The notes: generated from the sequence alone by a model not told the origin. 64,000 nt of DNA from JAWVFM01 sp963739355 (GCA_963739355.1 CAVUAD010000007.1:558001-622000), one strand, 5' to 3'. Counted from the stretch's first letter, positions 44,260 to 53,841 are shown. A program made the numbers and translations.

Positions 44260-44775
44260 ATGGACGCCGAGGAGCGCGCCCGTCTCGAGGCCGAGGAGGA
44301 GGAGCGCGCCCGTCTCGAGGCGGCGGCGACCTCGGACGACGCCGATCAACCCGTCGAGCGCACCGCGCCGCGGGTCGAGATCGAGGCCAACCGCTTCATC
44401 CAGGCAACCGGCAAGCGCAAGAACGCGATCGCTCGCGTGGTCATCCGCTCCGGCGACGGCAAGTTCGAGGTGAACCGCCGCCCGCTGGAGGACTACTTCC
44501 CGCGGCCGCACCTCCAGACGATCGCCCGTCAGGCGCTGGTGACCTGCGGATACGAGAGCAGCGTCGACGTCGCCGTTCGCGTGCACGGTGGCGGCGTGGC
44601 CGGTCAGGCCGGGGCCGTGCGCCACGGTGTTGCCCGGGCGCTGACCGAGGTCGACGTCGAGCTCCGCTCCGAGCTCAAGCGGCGCGGCTTCCTCACGCGG
44701 GACGCGCGCATCAAGGAGCGCCGCAAGGCCGGCCTCAAGAAGGCCCGCAAGAGGCCACAGTTCAGTAAGCGCTGA
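44260..44775 (+). CDS. rpsI: 30S ribosomal protein S9
   Basis: Small-subunit protein. The conserved S9 domain starts near residue 44 of this frame with NRFIQATGKRKNAIARVVI, continues through RRPLEDYFPRP, VRVHGGGVAGQAGAVRHG and ARAL, and ends with the basic tail KKARKRPQFSKR that reaches the P-site tRNA. From ATG 44260 it has 171 residues with a Glu/Arg-rich start. The frame upstream of this ATG also reads as protein and joins an acidic extension after a one-base shift, so the native protein may have about 270 residues. The stop overlaps the CTG start of glmM. Confidence 0.92.
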   Translation: MDAEERARLEAEEEERARLEAAATSDDADQPVERTAPRVEIEANRFIQATGKRKNAIARVVIRSGDGKFEVNRRPLEDYFPRPHLQTIARQALVTCGYESSVDVAVRVHGGGVAGQAGAVRHGVARALTEVDVELRSELKRRGFLTRDARIKERRKAGLKKARKRPQFSKR

Positions 44776-46103
44776 CCACTCCTTCGAAAAAGCTCTTCGG
44801 AACCGACGGGGTCAGGGGCGTCGCCGGAGAGGAGGTGGATGCGGATCTCGCCGTCGCGATCGGGCGGGCCGCCGCCGCCGCGTGCCCCGCGCGGGATCCG
44901 CAGGTGGTCATCGTCCGCGACACGCGGGAATCGGGGCCCATGCTCGAGGCCGCGCTCGCGGCCGGAATCGCCCAGGGCGGGGGCGACGCCTGGCTGGCCG
45001 GCGTCCTGCCGACCCCGGCGGCCTCGGTCCTCGTTCGCCGGCTTGGCCTGGACCTCGCGGCGGTGGTCTCGGCCTCCCACAACCCGTGGCAGGACAACGG
45101 CATCAAGTTCTTCGGCCCGGACGGAGGCAAGATCTCCGACGAGCTCCAGGAGGACGTCGAGCGCCGGATCGCGGCGGCGGAGCCCGGTCCCGCGGCGCGA
45201 GTCGGCCGCGTCCGGGAAGTCGAGAACGCGCTGGAGGACTACCTGAGGGAGCTGCGCGGAGCCTTTCCCATCGACCTCGCCGGGCGGCGGATCGTGCTCG
45301 ACTGCGCGAACGGGGCGACGTACCGCGCGGCGCCGGCGATCTTCCGGCGGCTGGGCGCCGAGGTCGACGCGATCGCGGTCGAGCCCGACGGGCGCAACAT
45401 CAACTCGGGCTGCGGCTCGACGTCGCCCGAGGCGCTGGCGGAGAGGGTTGGGGCCTCGGACGCCGAGCTTGGCTTCGCGTTCGACGGCGACGGCGACCGG
45501 CTGATCGCCGTCGACGAGGCCGGGAACGTGCGCGACGGCGACGAGGTCATCTCGCTGCTGGCGACGGGGCTTGCAGCCGAGGGCGAGCTGGGGGGCGGCG
45601 TCGCCGTGACCGTGATGTCCAACTTCGGGTTTCACACCGCCATGGAGGAGGCCGGCGTGGAGGTTGCGACCACGGCGGTGGGCGATCGCTACGTCGCGGC
45701 TGAGCTGGCCGGCAGGGGCTGGAGGCTCGGCGGCGAGCAGTCGGGCCACGTCATCTGGACCGAGGCCGGGCCGACCGGCGACGGGATCGCCGCGGCGCTC
45801 CTCACGCTGCGAGCACTCGGAGGGCGGGCGCTCTCCGAGGCCATCCCGATGCAGAAGCTCCCGCAGACGCTCGTGAACGTGAGGGTCTCGGACCGCGATG
45901 CGCTCGAGAGCTCGGCGCCGGTTGCCGACGCCGTCGAGCGGGAGGCCGCGGCCCTCGAGGGCCGCGGCCGGGTGCTCCTGCGGCCCTCCGGTACCGAGCC
46001 GCTCGTGCGGGTGATGGTCGAGGCGCCGACCGCGGAGGAGTGCGAGGCGGTCGCCGGCCGCCTTGCAGAGCTGGTCGGGCGCGAGCTTTCGCCAAGTTCC
46101 TGA
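44772..46103 (+). CDS. glmM: Phosphoglucosamine mutase, probable CTG start
   Basis: Converts glucosamine-6-phosphate to glucosamine-1-phosphate for UDP-GlcNAc and peptidoglycan. The conserved KKLFGTDGVRGVAGEE lies upstream of the first GTG (44835) and no ATG, GTG or TTG precedes it after the in-frame stop at 44766. The only candidate is CTG 44772, which overlaps the rpsI stop as CTGA. This gives 443 residues and places the phosphoserine of SASHNP at Ser102, as in known GlmM. The metal loop FDGDGDR and RPSGTEP are also present. glmS follows 22 bases later. Confidence 0.92.
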   Translation: MTTPSKKLFGTDGVRGVAGEEVDADLAVAIGRAAAAACPARDPQVVIVRDTRESGPMLEAALAAGIAQGGGDAWLAGVLPTPAASVLVRRLGLDLAAVVSASHNPWQDNGIKFFGPDGGKISDELQEDVERRIAAAEPGPAARVGRVREVENALEDYLRELRGAFPIDLAGRRIVLDCANGATYRAAPAIFRRLGAEVDAIAVEPDGRNINSGCGSTSPEALAERVGASDAELGFAFDGDGDRLIAVDEAGNVRDGDEVISLLATGLAAEGELGGGVAVTVMSNFGFHTAMEEAGVEVATTAVGDRYVAAELAGRGWRLGGEQSGHVIWTEAGPTGDGIAAALLTLRALGGRALSEAIPMQKLPQTLVNVRVSDRDALESSAPVADAVEREAAALEGRGRVLLRPSGTEPLVRVMVEAPTAEECEAVAGRLAELVGRELSPSS

Positions 46104-46125
46104 CCGCCTACCCTGTACCCCTCGC

Positions 46126-47982
46126 ATGTGCGGAATCGTGGGATACGTGGGCAGGCGCCCGTGCCGAGACATCCTGGTCGCGGGGCTCGAGAAGCTCGAG
46201 TACCGCGGCTATGACTCGGCCGGCGTCTCGCTGCTCTTCGACGGCCGGATCGACTCGGTCCGGGCGGTCGGCAACCTCGCGAACCTGCGCGCCGAGCTCG
46301 GCATCGAGGAGAACGGGGGCGGCGTCGCCGTGGCCGCTCCCCCCGCGACGATCGGCCTCGCGCACACGCGCTGGGCGACGCACGGCCGGGTCACCGAGGA
46401 GAACGCCCACCCCCACGGCGATTGCTCCGACGACGTGCAGATCGTCCTCAACGGCATCGTCGAGAACCACGCCGAGCTGAGGGACGAGCTCTCCGCGGAC
46501 GGCCACGTCTTCAGCTCGGAGACGGACGCCGAGATCGTGGCCCACCTGATCGAGCGCCACTACGACGGCGACCTCGTCGCGGCGGTTCGGGCGGCGTTCG
46601 CCGACCTTCGCGGCCACTACGCCTTCGTCGCCATGCACCGCGAGCATCCGAACGCCCTCGTCGCCGCTCGCCAGGAATGCCCGCTCGTGATCGGGCTCGG
46701 CGAGGGAGAGACCTTCGTGGCGTCGGCGATTCCCGCCTTCCTCGCGGAGACCCGCGAGGTCCAGTTCGTGAAGAACGGCGAGGTGATCTGCATCGAGCCG
46801 GGGGGCACGACGTTCACCACTGCCGCCGGCGAGCCGGTGGAGCGCCCAAGCGAGCAGGTCGACTGGGACCAGGACGCCGCGGAGAAGGGCGGCTACGAGA
46901 CGTTCATGCTCAAGGAGATCCACGAGCAGGCGGACTCGATCGCGGAGACGATCACCGACCGCCTGCCCGGGCTGGATCGCGTCGACCTCTCGGAGCTCGA
47001 CCTGCCGGACGACCTGCCGTCGAAGGTGCGGCGGATCGTGATCGTTGCCTGCGGGACCAGCTACCACGCCGGGCTCGTCGGCCGGTACGCGATCGAGCAA
47101 TGGGCTCGCGTCCCGGTCGAGATGGACGTCGCGTCGGAGTACCGGTACCGGGACCCGGTCGTCAGCCCCGAGGACCTCGTCATCGGGATCACGCAGTCCG
47201 GCGAGACCGCCGACACGCTTGCCGCGATGCGGCTCGCCCAGGAGGGGGGCGCGAGGGTCCTGGCGCTCACCAACGTGATGGGCAGCCAGGCCACGCGCGA
47301 CGCGGACGCGGTGCTCTACACGCGCTCGGGGCTGGAGGTCAGCGTCGCCGCGACCAAGACGTTCACCAGCCAGGTGGCCGCGATGTACCTCCTGGGCCTG
47401 TGGCTCGCGCAGGACCGGGGGACGCTGAGCCCGGAGCGGATCAGCGAGCTGATCCACGAGGTGAAGCAGCTGCCGCACGCCGTCCAGCAGGCGATTCCGA
47501 TGGTCGACGAGCGCGTGCGGGCGATCGCCGAGCACCATCGTGAGGGCCGGTTCTTCCTCTACCTGGGTCGCACCATCGGCCTTCCGGTCTGCCTCGAGGG
47601 CGCCCTGAAGATGAAGGAGATCACCTACATCCCCTCCGATGCCTACGCGGCGGGCGAGATGAAGCACGGGCCGATTGCCCTGCTCGATCCCTCCACGCCG
47701 GTGGTCTGCGTCGCCACGGACAGCCCTGTGCTCGAGAAGACCCTCTCGAACGTCGCCGAGGTGCGGGCGCGGGGGGCAAGCGTGATCGCGATCGCGACCG
47801 AGGGCAGCGACCAGGTTGCCGCGGCGACCGAGGAGACGATCTTCGTACCGCGGACGGACTGGGTGCTCCAGCCGATCGTCGCCGTCATCCCGCTGCAGCT
47901 CCTGGCGTACTACATGGCCAGGCTGAGAGGGCTGAACGTCGACCAGCCGCGCAACCTTGCTAAGACTGTGACCGTCGAATGA
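46126..47982 (+). CDS. glmS: Glutamine-fructose-6-phosphate transaminase (isomerising)
   Basis: Makes glucosamine-6-phosphate from fructose-6-phosphate and glutamine, the first step of amino-sugar synthesis. The protein has 618 residues. MCGIVGYVG carries the N-terminal catalytic Cys. The glutaminase domain ends near residue 240, and two SIS domains follow with CGTSYHAG, ITQSGETADT and VAATKTFTSQ. The C-terminus DQPRNLAKTVTVE is invariant in the family. No glmS ribozyme is seen upstream. It follows glmM, so two sequential steps are encoded together. Confidence 0.97.
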   Translation: MCGIVGYVGRRPCRDILVAGLEKLEYRGYDSAGVSLLFDGRIDSVRAVGNLANLRAELGIEENGGGVAVAAPPATIGLAHTRWATHGRVTEENAHPHGDCSDDVQIVLNGIVENHAELRDELSADGHVFSSETDAEIVAHLIERHYDGDLVAAVRAAFADLRGHYAFVAMHREHPNALVAARQECPLVIGLGEGETFVASAIPAFLAETREVQFVKNGEVICIEPGGTTFTTAAGEPVERPSEQVDWDQDAAEKGGYETFMLKEIHEQADSIAETITDRLPGLDRVDLSELDLPDDLPSKVRRIVIVACGTSYHAGLVGRYAIEQWARVPVEMDVASEYRYRDPVVSPEDLVIGITQSGETADTLAAMRLAQEGGARVLALTNVMGSQATRDADAVLYTRSGLEVSVAATKTFTSQVAAMYLLGLWLAQDRGTLSPERISELIHEVKQLPHAVQQAIPMVDERVRAIAEHHREGRFFLYLGRTIGLPVCLEGALKMKEITYIPSDAYAAGEMKHGPIALLDPSTPVVCVATDSPVLEKTLSNVAEVRARGASVIAIATEGSDQVAAATEETIFVPRTDWVLQPIVAVIPLQLLAYYMARLRGLNVDQPRNLAKTVTVE

Positions 47983-47996
47983 GGCAGGGGGACCGA

Positions 47997-49634
47997 ATGA
48001 AGCTCGTCAAGCTCGTCTTCGTGGCGGTGGCGCTCGCCGCCGCCGTCGCGCTTCTCGCCGCGTGCGGAAGCTCCTCCAGCTCCAGCTCCAGCTCCGGCCC
48101 CGATCCGGCGACCTTGGTGCCGGCGAACGTGCCGCTCTACGCCGACGCCGTCGTCAAACCGGAGGGCGACCAGAAGGACAGCGTCGATTCGTTCCTCGAG
48201 AAGCTCACCGGCCGCAGTGACGTCGGCTCGCTGCTCGTCCAGAAGCTCGACCAGGGCCTGGCCAGCAACCAGGACAACATCACCTACGAGGACGACATCC
48301 AGCCGTGGCTTGGCTCCGACGTCGGGTTCTTCCTGACGAGCTTCGGCAACAACCCCGACGGAGCAGTCATCGCGCCGACCAGCGACGGCGACGCGGCGAT
48401 GGCCGCGGTCGAGAAGACGATCAAGAGCAGTGACAACGTGCATGACGCGACCTACAAGGGCGTGAGCTACCAGACCCAGACGACCGGTTCGAGCCCGTCC
48501 TCGGCCGGCATCGTCGATGGTTTCCTCGTCGCGGGGACCCCGGACGCGTTCAAGGCCGTGGTTGATGCTTCGCAGGGGGCCAGCTCGCTTGCCGACTCCG
48601 GTGATTACAAGTCGGCGCTCGCCAGCGCTCCGGACTCACCGCTCTTCACGGCGTTCGTGGACCCGAAGGCCATCCTCCAGGCTGCCCTGGCCGAGAGCGG
48701 CACCACTCCCGGCGGCGCGATGGTGCTCAAGCAGCTCGAGGGGTCGACCCAGGGGCCGATCGCCGGCTGGCTGGACGCGACCTCGACGTCCGCCGCGCTC
48801 ACGTTCTCGGCGCCCAAGCCCGCGGACGGTGCGGCTCCGTCCGGCGACGGGTCGCTTGTCTCCGGCCTTCCCCAGGATTCCTGGCTCGCCTTCGGTGCCG
48901 CCGACGTCGGCAGCCAGCTCAGCCAGGGGTTCTCCACCGCCTTCCAGCGCGGGCTCGCCCATGGCTTCTCGACCTCCGGGCTCGGCGGCGTCACGCCCGC
49001 CAACGCCCTGAAGCGGTTCGCGGCGCTCACCGGGATCGATTTCACGGCCATCGGAAAGTGGCTGACCAGCGTCTCGGGCTACGTCAGCGGCAGCAGCGTG
49101 TTCTCCCTGAGCGGTGCCCTGGTGCTCGGCACGAGCGACGAGAAGGCCTCGGCCCAGAGCCTCTCCGAGTTCCAGCGCCTTCTTGCCAAGGACGCGAACG
49201 TGTCCGTCAGCCCGCTCGGCGGCGGCGAGACCGGCTTCAAGATCGTGCCCAAGGGCACGCCGGTGGAGATCGACGTCGAGCAGGCGAACGGGAAGGTCGT
49301 CATCGGCCTCGGGCAGGGCTCGGTGCAGAACGCCCTCTCGCCGTCATCGAAGCTGAGCGACTCGGACACGTTCAAGACGGCGACGGCGAACCTCGGCGAC
49401 GGGGTCAGTCCAAGCTTCTACCTGGACTTCCAGCCGATCGCCCGGTTCGTGAGCACCGCGGCCGCCTCGTCGCCGGATCCCCGGCTCCAGCTCGTCCAGC
49501 CCTACCTCGACCGCCTCGACTACCTGGTCGCCGGTGCGGGCACAACCGGGGATCGGGTGGAGTCGCAGATCGTTCTCGGCGTCCACGCGTCCCAGGACTC
49601 CAGTACCGGCACCGAGTCCTCGGTCCTCCCCTAG
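47997..49634 (+). CDS. DUF3352-like lipoprotein
   Basis: Secreted lipoprotein of 545 residues. The signal peptide ends with LLAACGSSSSS, so the lipidated Cys is about residue 23, and a Ser-rich linker follows. The rest has the pattern of DUF3352 proteins: VPANVPLYADAVVKPEGDQK at the start, repeated alpha/beta segments, WLGSDVGFFLTSFG and LVAGTPDAFKAVVDASQG. The function of the family is not known. An AGGGGG before the ATG at 47997 favours it over the ATG at 47979 that overlaps glmS. Confidence 0.8.
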   Translation: MKLVKLVFVAVALAAAVALLAACGSSSSSSSSSGPDPATLVPANVPLYADAVVKPEGDQKDSVDSFLEKLTGRSDVGSLLVQKLDQGLASNQDNITYEDDIQPWLGSDVGFFLTSFGNNPDGAVIAPTSDGDAAMAAVEKTIKSSDNVHDATYKGVSYQTQTTGSSPSSAGIVDGFLVAGTPDAFKAVVDASQGASSLADSGDYKSALASAPDSPLFTAFVDPKAILQAALAESGTTPGGAMVLKQLEGSTQGPIAGWLDATSTSAALTFSAPKPADGAAPSGDGSLVSGLPQDSWLAFGAADVGSQLSQGFSTAFQRGLAHGFSTSGLGGVTPANALKRFAALTGIDFTAIGKWLTSVSGYVSGSSVFSLSGALVLGTSDEKASAQSLSEFQRLLAKDANVSVSPLGGGETGFKIVPKGTPVEIDVEQANGKVVIGLGQGSVQNALSPSSKLSDSDTFKTATANLGDGVSPSFYLDFQPIARFVSTAAASSPDPRLQLVQPYLDRLDYLVAGAGTTGDRVESQIVLGVHASQDSSTGTESSVLP

Positions 49635-49685
49635 CCGACCAGGCCGGCCCGGCTGGGGCCGCCCGGAACGGCCGCGAGCGGCCGG

Positions 49686-49691
49686 TACTCT
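49686..49691 (+). promoter_or_regulatory. -10 box TACTCT, leaderless start of nnr
   Basis: TACTCT ends seven bases before ATG 49699, so the nnr-alr-cca transcript may begin at the start codon. Confidence 0.45.
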
Positions 49692-49698
49692 GGCGCCG

Positions 49699-51225
49699 AT
49701 GGAGGACTGGCTGAATCCCCTCTACGACGCCGACGGCATGCGCGCCGCGGATGCGTGGGCGATCCAGGACGTCGGCGTGCCTTCGCTCGAGCTGATGGCG
49801 GCGGCGGGCGCGGCCCTTGCCGATGCCGCGGTCGCCGCATGCCGCGGCGGGCCGGTGCGCATCGTCTGCGGCAAGGGCAACAACGGCGGCGACGGCCTGG
49901 TCGCCGCCCGGCGGGTGCGCGAAGCCGGCCTCAACGTGGACGTGATCCTCCTGTGGCCGGCCGGCGAGCTCTCGCCGGACGCGACGGCGAACCTCGAGCG
50001 CCTGGACGGCGCGTACCGCGAGGTCCCGGGCGACGGCGTGGCGGAGGCGCTCGCGGGCTCCGGCCTGATCGTCGACGCGATCTTCGGTACCGGCTTCGAC
50101 GGCGCGCCCCGGGCGCCCGCGGACGCGGCGATCAAGGCGATGAACGAAGCGGACGCCCCGGTCGTGGCCGCCGACATCGCGTCCGGCGTGGACGCCTCGA
50201 CCGGCGAGGTCGGGGGTGCGGCCGTGACCGCGGACGTCACCGTCACCTTCCACGCTGCGAAGCTCGGCCACCTGATCCATCCGGGCAAGGCTCATACCGG
50301 CCGGCTGCAGGTCGCCGAGATCGGCATTCCCCAGGGCGGACCGCAGGAGGCGAACGCGGGAACGATTCGCGACACGGTGCTGGAGCTGCTGCCGCACCGC
50401 GGCGCGACGTCCACCAAGTTCACGTCGGGCGAGGTCGTCCTCGTCGGCGGTTCCCGTGGCCTCACGGGCGCCGTCTGCCTGGCCGCCAGCGCCGCGATCA
50501 GGGCCGGCGCCGGATATGCCACGGTGGCCGTCCCGTCCGGCCTGGAGCACATCTTCGAGGTCAAGCTCACCGAGGTGATGTCGCGTGGCTATGCGGGGGC
50601 GGTGGCCCGGCTGGACGTCGCCGACGCCGACGCGATCGTCGCGGCATGCGAGCGGGCGAGCGCCGTGGTTCTCGGCTCCGGGCTTGGACGTGCCGAGGGC
50701 TCGCTGGAGCTCGCCCGGCACATCGCGCCGCGCGTGAAGGCGCCCCTCCTGATCGACGCGGACGGGCTGAACGCGTTCGCTGGCCGTCTGGAGGAGCTCG
50801 CCGAGCGCGACGGGCCCACCGTCTTGACGCCGCACGCCGGCGAGCTCGGGCGTCTGCTGGAGGTGGACTCCGACGCGATCGGGCAGGCCCGCCTGGCCCG
50901 GGCGCGGGAGGCCGCGCGGCGCTCCGGCGCGGTCGTGGTGCTGAAGGGAGACGACACCTTGGTGGCGGAGGGGGAGCGGCTGGGCGTCAACGACCTCGCG
51001 AGCCCCGCCCTCGCTACCGCCGGCACCGGCGACGTCCTTGCGGGCACGATCGGTGCGCTTCTCGCACGCGGGCTCGACCCGTTTGCCGCCGCCGCCTGCG
51101 GCGTTCGCGCCGGCGCGCGCGCGGGCGTTCTCGCGGCGCAGGAGGTCGGCAGCGCCGACTCGGTGATCGCCGGCGACGTGGTGGCGGCCCTGCCGCGCGC
51201 CCTCGCCGGCGGGCCGTTGCCGTGA
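49699..51225 (+). CDS. nnr: Bifunctional NAD(P)H-hydrate epimerase/dehydratase
   Basis: Repairs hydrated NADH and NADPH. The N-terminal epimerase domain (about residues 1-215) has CGKGNNGGDGLVAARR and DAIFGTGFDG. The C-terminal ADP-dependent dehydratase domain (about 225-505) has VVLVGGSRGLTGAVCLA, LTPHAGELGRLL and the ribokinase-like ATAGTGDVLAGTIGAL. Total length is 508 residues, as for other fused Nnr. Its TGA overlaps the GTG of alr. The order nnr-alr is common in bacteria. Confidence 0.95.
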   Translation: MEDWLNPLYDADGMRAADAWAIQDVGVPSLELMAAAGAALADAAVAACRGGPVRIVCGKGNNGGDGLVAARRVREAGLNVDVILLWPAGELSPDATANLERLDGAYREVPGDGVAEALAGSGLIVDAIFGTGFDGAPRAPADAAIKAMNEADAPVVAADIASGVDASTGEVGGAAVTADVTVTFHAAKLGHLIHPGKAHTGRLQVAEIGIPQGGPQEANAGTIRDTVLELLPHRGATSTKFTSGEVVLVGGSRGLTGAVCLAASAAIRAGAGYATVAVPSGLEHIFEVKLTEVMSRGYAGAVARLDVADADAIVAACERASAVVLGSGLGRAEGSLELARHIAPRVKAPLLIDADGLNAFAGRLEELAERDGPTVLTPHAGELGRLLEVDSDAIGQARLARAREAARRSGAVVVLKGDDTLVAEGERLGVNDLASPALATAGTGDVLAGTIGALLARGLDPFAAAACGVRAGARAGVLAAQEVGSADSVIAGDVVAALPRALAGGPLP

Positions 51226-52358
51226 CCGGCGCCGCCACGCGCCGCGCCGAGGCACGGATCGACGTGGGCGCGGTCGAGCGCAACTGCCGCCGCCTCGCGG
51301 GCGAGCTGCGGGAGGGCGCCGAGCTCTGCGCGGTCGTGAAGGCGGATGGCTACGGGCACGGCGCGGCCGCGTGCGCACGGGCCGCCCTGGCGGGTGGGGC
51401 CACCTGGCTGGGCGTCGCGGCGGCGAGCGAGGCGATCGAGCTGCGCCGCGAGCTTCCAGATGCGCAGATCCTCACGCTGGGGGCGCTCAGCGCCTTCGAG
51501 CTCCGCTTCGCGCTCGAGGTCGGCGCCGACGTCGCGGCCTGGACGCCCGGCTTCGTCGACGAGCTCGGCGCGCAGGCCCTTGCGATGGACCTTCGCCCGC
51601 GAGTTCACGTCAAGCACGACAGCGGCATGGGCCGGCTCGGCGAGGCGGACCCCGAGGTGGTCCTCTCGCTTCTGGACCGGGTGGCGGCGGACGACCGGCT
51701 GGAGCTCACCGGGCTCTGGACCCACTTCGCGACGGCGGACGAGCTCGGCGACGCGTACTTCGGGCAGCAGCTGGAGCGCTTCGGCGCCCTCGCCGAGCGG
51801 GCGCTGGCCTCGCACCCGGATCTCCTGGTCCATGCGGCCAACAGCGCGGCGACGCTGCGCGACCCGGCATCGCACTTCGGCATGGCCCGCTGCGGCGTGG
51901 CGATCTACGGCCTCGACCCCTTCGGGGAGGATCCCGCGGCCAGGGACCTCGAGCCGGTCCTGGAGCTCGGCTCGTACGTCGCCGCGGTGAAGCGCTTCCC
52001 CGCCGGCGCCACCGCGGGCTATGGCCGGCGCTGGGCCGCCAAGCGGGACACCTGGGTCGGGGTGCTGCCCATCGGCTACGGCGACGGCGTGCGGCGCGCC
52101 CTCACCAACAACGCCGACGTCCTGATCGGAGGCGAGCGCCGGCCGCTGGTCGGCACGGTCTCGATGGACAACATCACGGTCGACCTCGGCGCGGAGAGCG
52201 CGACGGAGCCGGGCGAGCCTGCGGTGCTGATTGGCGCGCAGGGCGGCGAGCGGATCCTCTGCGAGGAGCTCGCCCGTCGCCTCGACACGATCAACTACGA
52301 GATCACCTGCGGAATCTCACCGCGGGTGCCCCGCGTTTGGGTCGGAGCCAACGGGTGA
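51222..52358 (+). CDS. alr: Alanine racemase
   Basis: PLP enzyme making D-alanine for peptidoglycan, 378 residues. The PLP lysine is in AVVKADGYGHGA near residue 41. HVKHDSGMGRLG and FGMARCGVAIYG are barrel motifs, and TAGYGRRW with LPIGYGDGV holds the C-terminal domain and catalytic Tyr region. SMDNITVDLG is the second-subunit motif. It starts at GTG inside the nnr stop (GTGA) and ends in the same way at cca. Confidence 0.95.
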   Translation: MTGAATRRAEARIDVGAVERNCRRLAGELREGAELCAVVKADGYGHGAAACARAALAGGATWLGVAAASEAIELRRELPDAQILTLGALSAFELRFALEVGADVAAWTPGFVDELGAQALAMDLRPRVHVKHDSGMGRLGEADPEVVLSLLDRVAADDRLELTGLWTHFATADELGDAYFGQQLERFGALAERALASHPDLLVHAANSAATLRDPASHFGMARCGVAIYGLDPFGEDPAARDLEPVLELGSYVAAVKRFPAGATAGYGRRWAAKRDTWVGVLPIGYGDGVRRALTNNADVLIGGERRPLVGTVSMDNITVDLGAESATEPGEPAVLIGAQGGERILCEELARRLDTINYEITCGISPRVPRVWVGANG

Positions 52359-53797
52359 GCCCGGGCCTCGGCGAGCGCCTGGGCGCGGCTCCGGCGATGC
52401 GGGCCGCACGCGACGCGTTGGCGGGCGAGGACGCGTGGGTGGTGGGGGGCGCCGTCCGCGACGCCGCCCTCGGTCGTCCCGTCACCGACGTCGACGTGAT
52501 CGTCGCGGGCGACGCGGCCGGCGCGGCGGCGCGTGTGGCGAAGGCCGCGGGCGGGCCGCGCTTCCAGCTCTCCGAGGAGTTCGAGACGTGGCGCGTCCTC
52601 GACTCCGCCGGCGCCTGGCACGTGGACGTCGCGCCGGTGCGCGGCGCCGGCCTCGTCGACGACCTCGCCCGCCGCGACTTCACCGTGAACGCGCTGGGGG
52701 TGCCGCTTGGGGACCTCGACGCCGGGCCGGCGGACCCCACGGGCGGCCTGGCGGACCTCGAGCGAAGGCTCCTGCGCGCGGCCTCGGATCGCGCGTTCGA
52801 GGAGGACCCGCTGCGGCTGCTGCGCGCGGCGCGGCTCGCGTCGGCGCTCGAGCTCGAGCTGGACGAGGCGACGGTTGCGCTCGGCCGGCGCTTCGCCGAC
52901 CGCGCGGGTGAGCCGGCCGGTGAGCGCCAGCTCGCCGAGCTGCGCCTCCTCCTTGGCGGGCCGCATCCGGTGCGGGGGCTGGCGCTGATGGACGAGCTCG
53001 GGGCGACGGCGGGCGTCCTGCCCGAGGTCGAGGGCATTCGCGGCGTCGAGCAGAACCCGAACCACCATCTCGACGTCCACGGTCACACCATCGCCGTCCT
53101 CGAGCGCCTGCTCGAGCTCGAGGCCGGCCTGCCGGCGTACTTCGGCGACCGCGCCGGCGCGCTCGAGGCGCTGCTGGACACGCCGCTCGCCGACGAGATG
53201 ACGCACCGCGTCGCCCTGCGATTCGCCGCGCTCGTCCACGACCTCGGCAAGCCCGCGACCCGGGGCGAGATGGGCGGCTGCATCACGTTCATCGGCCACG
53301 ACCGGGTCGGCGCGGAGATCGCGACGGAGCTCTGCGCGCGGCTGCGCACCAGCCGGCGCCTCGCCGCCTATCTCGCCGGCATCACGGCCAACCACCTGCG
53401 CCTCGGGTTCCTCATCCACGAGCGGCCGCTGACCCGGCGCCGGGTCTTCGAGTACCTGCAGGCGACGGATCCCGACCCGGTCGACGTCACGGTTCTCACG
53501 GTTGCCGACCGGCTCGCGGCGCGCGGAGCCGGCGCCGTGGCCGGGGAGGAGATGGTCCAGGCGCATCTCGAGCTGGCGCGCGAGATGGTGGGAGAGGGCC
53601 TCGACTGGCTTCGCGACGGGCCGCCCCGGGCGCCGCTTCGCGGTGACGAGCTGGCCGCCGCTCTGGGGATCGAGCCCGGGCCGCAGCTCGGGCGTCTCCT
53701 CGAGGTGGTGGAGGCCGCCGTCTTCTGCGGCGAGGTCGGCGGTCCCGAGGACGCGATCGCCGTGGCACGCGCGTCGCTCGATGGTGTCAGGCACTAG
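52355..53797 (+). CDS. CCA tRNA nucleotidyltransferase/poly(A) polymerase family with HD domain
   Basis: Protein of 480 residues. The nucleotidyltransferase head has WVVGGAVRDAALGRPVTDVDV with the metal Asp pair, RRDFTVNAL, and EEDPLRLLRAARLAS. The HD-type phosphohydrolase region has HDLGKPATRGEMGG and HDRVGAE near residue 300. It adds or repairs the CCA end of tRNA, or is a poly(A)-polymerase-like paralogue; sequence alone leaves both open. The GTG overlaps alr (GTGA). The final codons GVRH and the TAG come from a 52-base repeat, so the C-terminus may be shortened. Confidence 0.9.
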   Translation: MSPGLGERLGAAPAMRAARDALAGEDAWVVGGAVRDAALGRPVTDVDVIVAGDAAGAAARVAKAAGGPRFQLSEEFETWRVLDSAGAWHVDVAPVRGAGLVDDLARRDFTVNALGVPLGDLDAGPADPTGGLADLERRLLRAASDRAFEEDPLRLLRAARLASALELELDEATVALGRRFADRAGEPAGERQLAELRLLLGGPHPVRGLALMDELGATAGVLPEVEGIRGVEQNPNHHLDVHGHTIAVLERLLELEAGLPAYFGDRAGALEALLDTPLADEMTHRVALRFAALVHDLGKPATRGEMGGCITFIGHDRVGAEIATELCARLRTSRRLAAYLAGITANHLRLGFLIHERPLTRRRVFEYLQATDPDPVDVTVLTVADRLAARGAGAVAGEEMVQAHLELAREMVGEGLDWLRDGPPRAPLRGDELAAALGIEPGPQLGRLLEVVEAAVFCGEVGGPEDAIAVARASLDGVRH

Positions 53798-53837
53798 GTA
53801 CCTGTCGGCCGGGACCGCCCGAGCTCTACGTGCCTGA
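53786..53837. repeat. 52-base inverted-ended repeat, copy A
   Basis: Begins GTCAGGCAC and ends GTGCCTGA, so its ends are inverted copies of each other. It matches copy B in 51 of 52 positions. The TAG at 53795-53797, just after the left end, is the stop of the nucleotidyltransferase gene. Confidence 0.88.
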
Positions 53838-53841
53838 TGGG

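Noticed and set aside
46080..46125. A glmS ribozyme upstream of glmS
   Set aside because: The gap between glmM and glmS is only 22 bases and none of the ribozyme core is present.
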